Shown piece by piece: positions 52,601 to 59,684 of a DNA stretch of 64,000 nt. Made by a program: the position numbers and the translations under genes. Position 1 is the first letter of the stretch; the number at the start of each line of letters is the position of its first letter. The DNA is from Lepisosteus oculatus (taxonomy: Eukaryota; Chordata; Actinopteri; Semionotiformes; Lepisosteidae), in contig NC_090698.1 of the NCBI RefSeq assembly GCF_040954835.1, positions 27,271,501 through 27,335,500 on the forward strand. The letters run 5' to 3'. The notes beneath the pieces are model-generated. The model made no database searches, was not told where the DNA came from, and saw only the letters and a program-made list of their open reading frames with translations.

Positions 52601-55600
52601 GGTACTGAAATTTCTCTAACTGCCTTTGGTGTGGTGACGGCGGACACTCCGCTGTAGGAGGTCTCGTCCTTCAGACTTTGAGCTACAATTCTTGGTTTGC
52701 ACAGTGTGATCCCTTCCCCAACGGATCAGCTGTAAATCAGGGCAGCTGGTGCACAGCGGTGTTGAACACAGACTTCTTTTTATGTCTGTGTTGAAGTGAG
52801 TGAAATACACCATCCTGTTCTGCGTGTTTCTTTTTAACTGTGTCGAAATGTTCTTCATGTTTAATATATTTTCAGAGCAAAGACACATATCCGGCAGACT
52901 ATTTGGCGAAAAAGGATAGCATGCCTGATAACGAAAGGTGAGAGCTGTTGAACAATGTGCCACCTGCTCATAGTATCACCCGCTGCCACATTTGTCTGTG
53001 CTCACATGATCTTTTTCAATATGCTGCATGTAACATGTGCAATATTTTTTATATTACTGGACTAGTACTACCTCACTAGTTACAATGTACAGCTTTAACA
53101 AATCTTGTGTGCAACACAAAAAGAAAAAAGAAAAATGAGCTGTACATTCCACAATAGATGAGAACCTTTTAATACAGTCTATTGAGTGCCAAATACCATG
53201 GAGTGTCAGTCATTTGCTTCATCTATTAGGTTTAAAACGTTTTCACATAAGAAAAACTACTATATTTTTAAAGATAAAAATCTACTATGTCATGCATTTA
53301 TATTTTCACTAACCACTCTATTTCTGTATATATCTTAAGATTTTGTGCAATTTCTGGAGCAGTCTTTATGTTTGGGCTCACACTATTGACCGCTGTAACC
53401 ACAGGGCGTGATTGACAAAGTGCCAACAGGATCTTCTAATCCATTAGCGATCAAGCCTTTCATGTTTTAATGCACTACAAGCATTGTACAGGAGGCTCTA
53501 CGCCGATTGGAGGAAAACCTATCTCGCTATGAAGCTACGGATGTCCCGGAGATGGTGGGGGTCATTGCTAAGTTAGTTGGGCTGAGTGGTTTGTTGGCAT
53601 TCTTGTGCTGTTTCACTGGAACTAGGAAAGTCATGGCCAGATAGTCCCAGCTCTACCACTGGCAGTGATAAAACCATCCTACACTGCAGAACAGGGGGGA
53701 GCCCAGGTCATAGTCGTCTACTAACCCAGCCTTGTGATCTTGACATGGGGACCACAGTACTCCATCTTAAGAACTCAGTTTTAAATAATTAACAAATAAG
53801 AAAATGTTTGAAGCGTGAAAAGGGTGCATTGAAGTTGTACTTGATGATAGCACCAACAGCCATATCACTCTGCAACTCACAACTGGCAACCCACTGCAGC
53901 TAAGCAGGTGTGAGCCTGGTCAGTACCTGGATGGGAGACCTCCTGGGAAAAACTAAGGTTGCTGCTGGAAGATGTGTTAGTGGGGCCAGCAGGGGGTGCT
54001 CACCCTGTGGTCCATGTGGGTCCTAATGCCCCAGTATAGTGATGGGGACACTATACTGTAAACAGGTGCTGTCCTTTGGATGAGATGTAAAACTGAGGTC
54101 CTGACTCTCTGTGGTCATTAAAAATCCCAGGGTGTTTCTCGAAAAGAGTAGGGGTGTAACTCTGGCATCCTGGCCAATTTTCCTATTGGCCCTTACCAGT
54201 AATGACCTCCTAATGATCCCCATCTTGAATTGGCTTTATTACTCTGCTCTCCTCTCCACTGATAGCTGATGTGTGGTGAGCATTCTGGTGTGTTATGGCT
54301 GCTGTCGCATCATCCAGGTGTGGCTGCACATTGGTGGTGGTGGTGGGGAGTCCCCATTACCTGTAAAGCGCTTTGAGTGGAGTGTCCAGAAAAAAGCTTT
54401 ATAAGTGTAAGCAATTATTATTATATTGGTGGTCCACTAAAAAACACAGCACAGCCAAATTTGCACTGTATCGTTTTGCACCGTACAGTTTTACACAGCC
54501 TCCTTTTCCAATATAATATGTATTAGAATGTGAGACCTACATCATGAAAACCTAAACTCTTGAAGACAATAAAGCAACCAAACAGCAAAAGATCTTAGTA
54601 CTGAAATTGAATGGGTTGGTTTGTTTGGGAAATCGAGTGGTCGGTGTAAATATTTAAAGTTTTTGGACATGATGCACAACTTATTTTATAATTATGAATA
54701 CTCAGTATTCATAATTCATAATTTATGTGAACATGAATTACCACATTTAAAGTGCCATACTGTGTTCAAAATCTGTGAAACAAAACAAAAACAACCCTTG
54801 CAAAAAAAGATAATCATATATTTTTCTGAGTTCAGTTCAGCAGCTTACATACAGTAAAATTAACATAATATACCGGGTGACTTTTAATTTGCAAGGAAGC
54901 CTTGTCAGCCCATATTTGAAACCTATAGATATTAGACAAGCCAACAAAGAAAAAATATTGTAACTTCTTGGGTTAATTATCTGGTGACGTAAACCAATCA
55001 AATGTCAGGTCTGAAAAGACAGCATCTACCGATAACTGTTACACTATTCAATGACCACAAGCCTCAAAGTAGTCACGTGCTTATTAATTCTTTTCTCGAC
55101 AGGAAAGAGTTAAAAACAACTGTCAGTAGACAGCAGCAGCCTGTGACTCTTCCTTCGGGACACATCAAGGACAATGAGGTCATGACCTGTCCTCTGGCAA
55201 TTAAGGAGATCCGAGACACATCATTACAGCTGGAGACCACTGCTCTCAGAAATGGTCATGACTCTTTACAGCTACAGCCTCATGTGCAAGCACTTAGTGA
55301 GACAATTCTGGAGACAATATATAAACTGCAGAATGGCTCTGAGCAGCAGATTAAAAAAAAAGCCAAATCTTTGGAGCCTTTTCCCCACACATTAGCCTCT
55401 GAGCAGGGTATGATGTGCGACGTAAATTGCACTCCAAAAACCAAGGTTTCATCTTCTGACTTCGTGTCTGTGGGGAGGGTGTTTGAGCAGCAGCGCACAA
55501 CATGGGCACCTTGGCACAAGAATCACGGTTCATCCCTGCAGCGTACTCTGCCCTGTCCAGTTTCCCACGCACAACAGCGAGAATGCCACAGGTACCAGCA

Positions 55601-56389
55601 GCAGCTGAGACCAGCCTGGGGTGAGACAAAGACACAGACTTGTATATCAAACAAAAGGCACCCTGAGAGACGTCCGGGCAGTGAGGGACTTTTAAGGCCC
55701 AGCATCTTACAGAACAGCCAGCAGCAGACTCTGCATTCACAGGCACCACACTACTGGAACCAGCCCGTCTTACCCTTTTGGTCTCTGCACCAGGGAGGTG
55801 GTGCGTGGACACAGCAGCTTCACAGTGCTCCTGTGTGCTCTGGAAGGCAGGAGCTCCAACCAGCCAGTACTTACCACGCATTTGCAAGCACTACAGATCA
55901 TGGATCTCAGTTTCATCATCTTCAGGCATTAAACAACTCCTGTCCGTATTACAATTGTGAACCCTTTCTCTTTTGTAATGGGTATCCATTTGGTATGAGC
56001 AATTCTCAGATACCTGCAGTGGACTCTCAGCAACTGAGGACATTTTATTCTGATCCAAATTGTTCTGCAGCAAGTCAGCCACCACCAGGTATGTTAGTAC
56101 ATGAGCTTCTGTGTCACTCATTATTTTTTGTTTTACTACATGTATACAGCTTGTGAAATCTACTTTATTGTGCTGAAGACCACTATCTGAAGTTAACAGA
56201 TTCTTTACATCTTGAAATATATAACATAGTGGAACAAAGAGTTAATGTTTAAACAAAATATGAGATAAATTCTAAAAATGCGTAAAACATTTTTCAGGAA
56301 AAAAGTGAATTATCACCTGTCAGCTGTTTGACTGTCAGTTAAACTAACTTTACCTTTGATATTTCTGTTTTTCAGTGTACTGGAATTAG
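34597..56389 (+). CDS. tex15: TEX15 gene, complete coding span, 10 exons
   Basis: Nuclear germ-cell protein. In mouse, TEX15 acts with PIWI-piRNA complexes in DNA methylation of transposons and is needed for meiosis; the same role in this fish is inferred. Coding exons: 34597-34613, 34700-34836, 36723-36888, 37192-37429, 39079-39222, 40516-40669, 42253-48416, 52876-52937, 55103-56088 and 56376-56389. Every junction has GT and AG and the phases join, giving 8,082 bases, or 2,693 residues plus stop, close to mammalian TEX15. Order: short basic N-terminus; DUF3715 pseudo-PARP domain (about residues 85-290) shared with TASOR; long Ser/Thr/Lys-rich, probably disordered middle; alpha-helical TEX15 domain (about 1980-2330); Gln/Ser-rich tail ending VYWN. 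The frame has no break. PURG lies upstream and PPP2CB downstream, as in human. The first two exons and the last are the least certain. Confidence 0.9.
34700..34836 (+). CDS. tex15: TEX15 coding exon 2
   Basis: Acceptor ATCAG precedes GAAATTGG; donor AAG|GTATGT. Encodes a basic segment ending [14 protein letters not shown], resembling the start of mammalian TEX15. It contains the alternative start ATG at 34713. Ends after the first base of a codon, matching exon 3. Confidence 0.75.
35410..36545 (-). mobile_element. Non-LTR retrotransposon (CR1/L2/Rex1-like) with broken reverse transcriptase
   Basis: Lies in TEX15 intron 2 on the opposite strand. The minus-strand reading gives RT palm strings [17 protein letters not shown] (about 36540-36490), [15 protein letters not shown] (36391) and YADITTIIG, where active elements have A-D-D: the second catalytic Asp is replaced by Ile. 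Further down come [23 protein letters not shown] and a degenerate C-terminal region with [16 protein letters not shown] 3' UTR string (complement of ATGCACAAGTGCAATGAAAT) ends the element near 35450. It is 5'-truncated at about 36545 and has frame breaks. Confidence 0.8.
36723..36888 (+). CDS. tex15: TEX15 coding exon 3
   Basis: Acceptor CTTTTCAG; donor AGAG|GTAATT. Encodes [20 protein letters not shown] and ends with [15 protein letters not shown], the beginning of the DUF3715 region. Phase in is 1 base carried over; phase out is 2 bases. Confidence 0.85.
37192..37429 (+). CDS. tex15: TEX15 coding exon 4, DUF3715 core
   Basis: Acceptor TTTAAG; donor AAG|GTAAGG. Encodes [38 protein letters not shown] and APKTIVIFK. 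The G-N-P-x-Y-G-V-Y-L-F-R-x-V-D-V-A-L string is the signature shared by TEX15 and TASOR. Ends on a codon boundary. Confidence 0.95.
38640..38760 (+). pseudogene. Short reverse-transcriptase relic (CR1/jockey-like LINE)
   Basis: Within TEX15 intron 4. The plus strand reads [24 protein letters not shown] and SKLVKHA, a decayed form of the RT motif S-G-V-P-Q-G-S-V-L-G-P-L-L-F. No further coding part survives. Confidence 0.6.
38963..38990. repeat. Tc1-like terminal-repeat fragment
   Basis: GGTCTTGCAGAATTATTCAC followed by CCCTTT resembles the end of a Tc1-like element and the fragment at 25560-25600. No transposase remains here. Confidence 0.3.
39079..39222 (+). CDS. tex15: TEX15 coding exon 5, DUF3715
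   Basis: Acceptor TTGAAG; donor TTT|GTAAGT. Encodes 48 residues including FGKVKRV and [13 protein letters not shown], matching the D-P-T-x-x-F-D-C-H/F string of TASOR and TEX15. Codon-boundary phases at both ends. The acceptor lacks a strong pyrimidine tract, so the start may shift by a few bases. Confidence 0.85.
40516..40669 (+). CDS. tex15: TEX15 coding exon 6, end of DUF3715
   Basis: Acceptor TATTCTCAG; donor ATG|GTAAGT. Encodes [20 protein letters not shown] and [10 protein letters not shown]. The [12 protein letters not shown] string is conserved with TASOR. Ends after one base, completing GGC with exon 7. Confidence 0.93.
41756..41925 (+). repeat. SINE fragment in TEX15 intron 6
   Basis: Contains CCATCCATCCATTG, GTGTCTGTGTGTGCCCTTTG and ATGAACTGGCATCCAATCCA, the middle part of a common fish SINE. 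Diverged and headless. Confidence 0.5.
42253..48416 (+). CDS. tex15: TEX15 giant coding exon 7
   Basis: A 6,164-base exon without an internal stop, the hallmark of the TEX15 gene. Acceptor CTTCACAG|GC; donor CAG|GTAAAC at 48417, on a codon boundary. The first two bases complete a Gly codon from exon 6. Residues about 286-1980 are low-complexity, rich in Ser, Lys, Glu and Asn, with an isolated helical patch ([20 protein letters not shown]) near residue 598. From about residue 1980 to 2330 a folded helical region appears ([72 protein letters not shown]), the TEX15 domain. The frame runs 38 codons into the intron before stopping. Confidence 0.95.
48805..48965 (+). repeat. tRNA-derived SINE fragment
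   Basis: Head-like GGACTCATGACTGGCAGGTT and GTGGGTCCCAGTCCC (decayed B box), then CACTGATGTAGTACCTTGAG and AGGTACTTTACCCAATTG. Same general family as 10170-10265. Confidence 0.65.
49411..50012 (-). repeat. 5S-rRNA-derived SINE (SINE3-like), copy B
   Basis: Near full length on the minus strand. The tail complement (AATTCTTTACACTTACATAG) lies at the left and the decayed 5S-like head (complement of CTTAGCTTCAGTGGGTTCCC) at about 49960-49985. The body shares GGAGGAGAACAGAGTGATGA with copy A. The box C region is damaged near 49880-49950, so it could hardly be transcribed by Pol III now. Confidence 0.8.
52876..52937 (+). CDS. tex15: TEX15 coding exon 8 (62 bases)
   Basis: Acceptor ATATTTTCAG; donor AAAG|GTGAGA. 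Encodes [20 protein letters not shown] plus two bases of an Arg codon completed by exon 9. It was found because exon 7 ends in phase 0 and exon 9 needs two carried bases. This exon supplies exactly that. Confidence 0.75.
53492..53644 (+). other. Unexplained coding-like stretch in TEX15 intron 8
   Basis: After an acceptor-like TTGTACAG, 50 codons are open up to TAG, with a strikingly protein-like start ([29 protein letters not shown]) that looks like a coiled coil followed by a hydrophobic stretch. I do not recognise it. It could be a relic of a retroelement gag, a processed gene fragment or an alternative TEX15 exon. Confidence 0.3.
53857..54427 (+). repeat. 5S-rRNA-derived SINE (SINE3-like), copy C
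   Basis: Best-preserved copy. Box A-like AGCTAAGCAGGTGTG is at 53898-53912 and the intermediate element plus box C (GCCTGGTCAGTACCTGGATG and GGAGACC) at 53914-53940, as in vertebrate 5S rRNA. A long unrelated body ends in AAGCTTTATAAGTGTAAGCA with ATT repeats, like a LINE-derived tail. Sits in TEX15 intron 8. Confidence 0.9.
54691..54715. repeat. Perfect 12-bp palindrome
   Basis: ATTATGAATACT and AGTATTCATAAT flank a single C. AT-rich and possibly cruciform-forming; no function assigned. Confidence 0.9.
55103..56088 (+). CDS. tex15: TEX15 coding exon 9
   Basis: Acceptor TTTTCTCGACAG; donor CCAG|GTATGT. About 328 residues, rich in Gln, Ser, His and Pro. A helical patch ([20 protein letters not shown]) lies near the start and an aromatic and Cys-rich patch ([18 protein letters not shown]) near the end. 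The open frame upstream of 55103 is intronic. Confidence 0.88.
56376..56389 (+). CDS. tex15: TEX15 terminal coding exon 10
   Basis: Acceptor CTGTTTTTCAG with a good pyrimidine tract. Completes Val from the carried G, then YWN and TAG. Reading on from exon 9 into its intron would instead add about 22 residues ([10 protein letters not shown]...). The splice is preferred because both sites are strong and the phase fits. Confidence 0.7.
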
Positions 56390-56666
56390 AGAGAAGCAGA
56401 GAACACAAGAACATTATGTCTGATGGTTCTATTTTTGGTTGTTTTCAAGAGTCCTTTCTGAAAACTTTAGGTCTGAAAGCTTTTATATGTTTCTTTCATA
56501 TTTCTTAAAAAATATATTTTTGTATTTTTTGCAGAGTCCTGCCAAGATAATATTTTCCTTCATGCTTTCCTAGAATTTTATGCTCAATTTGTAAAGAACA
56601 AAATGTTATCCATGATTTAATCCTATACATTGTCTGAGCACTATTTGTTTCTGTACTGTTTGTCAT

Positions 56667-56672
56667 ATTAAA
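56667..56672 (+). terminator. tex15: Candidate TEX15 poly(A) signal (ATTAAA)
   Basis: ATTAAA about 280 bases after the stop, followed by T/GT-rich sequence. Other AATAAA copies occur farther on (about 57030 and 57336) but lie in or after an LTR-like block. Confidence 0.4.
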
Positions 56673-56724
56673 ATGTATTTTTGACAAATTTGTCAGTATT
56701 TTTCTATAAAAGGTACAGTACTGA

Positions 56725-57139
56725 TGTGACAGAACCCACCCTTAGATAAGGTGGACTCATTGATCTGAGCCCATGAAGATTCACAAGGATGACCCTATAT
56801 GATGCTGGAGACTTTATTTCAGGGTAAACAGGAGATCTTACATTCAAAAGACTGTAAAGAGAAGCTCCCACCCACACCCCTTGCCTATTGTTAAACTCTA
56901 GCAGTCTGACCTGACTGCTTCTTAAAACGCAACTCATCACTAACACAGTGAAAGTCCCTATACCCATGTACCCAAACACATCACTGATTAACACCCATGT
57001 GAGAATGTGTCATCTACCACACTGTAAAAATAATAAAAATGAACAATTTAACCCCAGTGAAATTATTCTCGAGTAGAGGACGGTGGCTAGTGGCAGGTCA
57101 GTTGTTATTAAAGTCCCTTCAAAGACCAGCCTGCTACAC
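56725..57139 (-). mobile_element. LTR-like block between TEX15 and PPP2CB
   Basis: On the minus strand it begins TGTAGCAGGCTGG and ends GGGTTCTGTCACA, with an AATAAA (complement at about 56812) some 90 bases before that end. Size and ends fit a solo LTR; no target-site duplication was found. Confidence 0.4.
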
Positions 57140-57599
57140 TTTGCTTTTCTTTATTAATGCAAATTTTAGGTTCATTTAATATGTATCCTTGGCAGGGATA
57201 TAGGGAAAGTATATATACAAAACAGGTAATGCTTTGTATTCCTATGTTTGCATATTAAATGTAATATAAATATTAAATGTATTCAAGATAATACGTTATA
57301 CAATAGTGTAATGAATCTGTACAGTATTGAGCTAATAAATCTTACAAGTCATTTATGTTAACATAGTAAACCTTTTTTCGGACTGTGGAAATGTTACAAA
57401 AAGCCAACAGCATAGTTATACTGCATACAGTTACATAACATGTTAGCAGCTAAAGCTGTACTATACATGACCTATTGTCAAGTTAGACACCATAATCCAA
57501 ATAGATATGCAAAGGAGAGCAGCATTGTTACAGAGCTGAAAGATGACATCCAGTGTACACACTGTAGGAGGGAGGAAGGGTGCTACTGTCTATATCAGT

Positions 57600-57930
57600 C
57601 CAAACACTTTAGTTCTTATATTTGAGAACGTGGACACGCTGGAGAAGACTACACTTCCCAGGAGCCTCTGGTGAGCAGCAAGCTGGGTCATCGATCACTG
57701 GGGTCATCAGTAGTGTGTCTGGAGCAGTATAAAAGAAGCTAGCTGGGCCAGACTGTTGTTTAAAGAGACTAGGCTAAAGGACTGTCCTTCAGTCCAGTCT
57801 CCTTAATCTTGGATTTCTGTTTATATCTCCAAATGTGCATGTACAGAACTATATTGACGCAGAGGAAATGTCTCAAGTCCATTAAAAGAGCACTCTTATT
57901 ATTATTCCTATAGTCCCTGAGTCTCTTCAG
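57600..57930 (+). mobile_element. TATA-bearing LTR-like block
   Basis: Contains ACTACACTTCCCAGGAGCCT (like the ZNF143-type ACTACA-TTCCCAG motif) at about 57648 and a clear TATAAAA at 57728-57734, then GACTGTCCTTCAGTCCAGTC and an AT-rich end (TTATTATTATTCC). It could be a solo LTR or an orphan promoter; no coding frame follows. The sequence from 57931 to 59050 holds nothing else I recognise apart from a repeat piece near 59000. Confidence 0.35.
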
Positions 57931-59099
57931 CTAGTGCAAAGGAATGTTTCCCTGCTTTGTCTCTCATTGTTCATCTTGTAGAAGTTCAGTGGAAGGACTA
58001 TGTTGGCTCTTGTGAGCAGTTAAAATACTTGAATTAGATCAGTTTGTCATCCTGTCTATGTCTAAAATGTTAATACTGCAAATAAAACTGAAATTCACGT
58101 TTGTGAAGAAGAAAAAGATGGAAGCCAAGACTTTTTGGCAGTTTAAACATTTAAACAAGAGGGTCTACAGATTAATTCAAAAATTACATCTGCTTATACA
58201 TGATTAGTTGAAGAAGATACTCTAGAAAAGTTTTTATCTTTGTTTTGGGGTCCTAACAGTTAAACAGCAAGATGTGCAAGCATCAAGCAAAGTGTAATCT
58301 GAGCAGGGATTGATGAAAACAGATTATTCACTAACTCTGGCAGTGGCAAGGGATTTCATCTGGTTGCATCATGCTATTGAGTTTGATTGCTCTAAGCACA
58401 GTATCTATTTCCACACTTACTACCACCAGACACCTGCTGATCCAGAAGGCCCTCAGACCTTCAAATGCAGACTGTGCATTGCACTGTGCACCTAGATGAC
58501 AAGATGTTTTGAATATTTCTGAACATGTGTGGAAGTAGAGGGCCCTCTGGTGAAACACAGAGGCACTCACAATAGTTTCAGCAGTCAAATGTCAATTGAT
58601 TTTCACTGTGCCTGGGACCCTACACAATAAACTGTAGAAACACAATCCTCTGCCAAAATGAAAAATATTCTATTTAGTTCAAAATAAAGTTTTGAAATGT
58701 GGTTGTCTTTTGTTTCTCGTGGAACTTTAACAATCATTCATATATAGGAAATATACCACCCAAAACTAAAGCATAAGATACATTTTTTCTGGTAATGCAG
58801 GTACTATCAATTTGGCAGTCCCTATGAAAAAGGCATTGTGTGGCTGAAAGATCATGTTAAAAACTTGAATCATAAATAATCAATCCAATTATCATTTATT
58901 AAAACACGTGCAGAAACAGGTTTAAAACGTCTAACCAAGCAGTAGTTCATTTAAAGGAATAAATAGGCTCATGAGTAAGAGCTCTACTGGAAAAAAAAAC
59001 TGTAACACAGATGCCCTCCAGGACCGGGGTTGAGAAGCACTAACCCACAGTTTATAGCCAACTAGGTCTTCTCTGACAGCGGAGGGCGCTAGAAGAATA

Positions 59100-59582
59100 A
59101 CTGCTAACTTGCTAAAGCTATTTGCAGTTGGAGGGAAACGTCTCTTCACCGAGTGTTTTTCTTGCTTTGTGAAATCTCCGGTGTTGTGGTGGAAATGCCA
59201 TTGTGATGACGTTTGGGGGAGGAGAGCGCAGAGCCGGTCGGCCATTACACAGCTGAGTTTCGCTGGGAAGGTCGGGGGGAAGAGGAGCTACTGGCAGTGA
59301 AGGAAGAGTGCGGCTCATCCCCTGCTACCCACCCGCTGGACCCAGGAACCAGAGCGCCTAAAGTCTTAGGGGACTTGAAAACGCCCGGACCAGTTTGATT
59401 TCGCCGTTTCTGAGCCGATTTCAGCTATCTGTTCCGAAAGCCGAGGTGCCCCCCTTCGCACCGCTCTGCAAAGCTCCAGCTTCAGCCTTTCAGCGACGAA
59501 TTTCGATAAGAAAAAAAAGAAACGAGTCACTGCTCGAAACAACTTAGTGCTTAAAACCGCTTTGCCGTGTGTGTTTTTAAAA
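59100..59582 (+). promoter_or_regulatory. ppp2cb: PPP2CB promoter and 5' UTR, start of CpG-rich island
   Basis: GC content and CpG rise sharply here and continue to about 60080. A CRE-like TGACGT lies at 59207-59212 and a YY1-type CGGCCATTA at 59239-59247. No TATA box near the start. This fits the housekeeping CpG-island promoter known for PP2A catalytic subunit genes. Transcription start not determinable. Confidence 0.6.
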
Positions 59583-59684
59583 ATGGACGATAAAGCCTTT
59601 ACAAAAGAACTGGATCAATGGGTCGAGCAGCTGAACGATTGCAAGCAGCTGACTGAGAACCAAGTGAGAACGCTGTGTGAGAAG
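59583..59684 (+). CDS. ppp2cb: PPP2CB exon 1, PP2A catalytic subunit beta (3' partial)
   Basis: ATG at 59583 opens [20 protein letters not shown] and [14 protein letters not shown]: 34 codons ending exactly at a donor (AAG|GTACGG), the same exon boundary as in human PP2A catalytic genes. The beta-type start MDDKAF and [10 protein letters not shown] favour PPP2CB over PPP2CA (MDEKVF), and the neighbourhood agrees. The product is the Ser/Thr phosphatase core of PP2A holoenzymes. The metal-binding catalytic residues are in later exons outside the window. In-frame sequence upstream has no ATG, so this start is firm. Confidence 0.96.

Larger units (their letters stand above)
48417..52875 (+). other. 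TEX15 intron 7
   Basis: About 4.5 kb between exon 7 and the tiny exon 8. It holds a tRNA-derived SINE piece and a 5S-derived SINE; the rest (50013-52875) is AT-rich with no recognised element. Confidence 0.7.

Noticed and set aside
53857..53980. Functional 5S rRNA gene
   Set aside because: Only the internal promoter part resembles 5S and it is fused to a long SINE body; the 5S ends are not preserved.
59547..59582. Twelve extra in-frame codons before the PPP2CB start
   Set aside because: The upstream codon is GTG, and all known PP2A catalytic subunits start at the MDDKAF or MDEKVF position.
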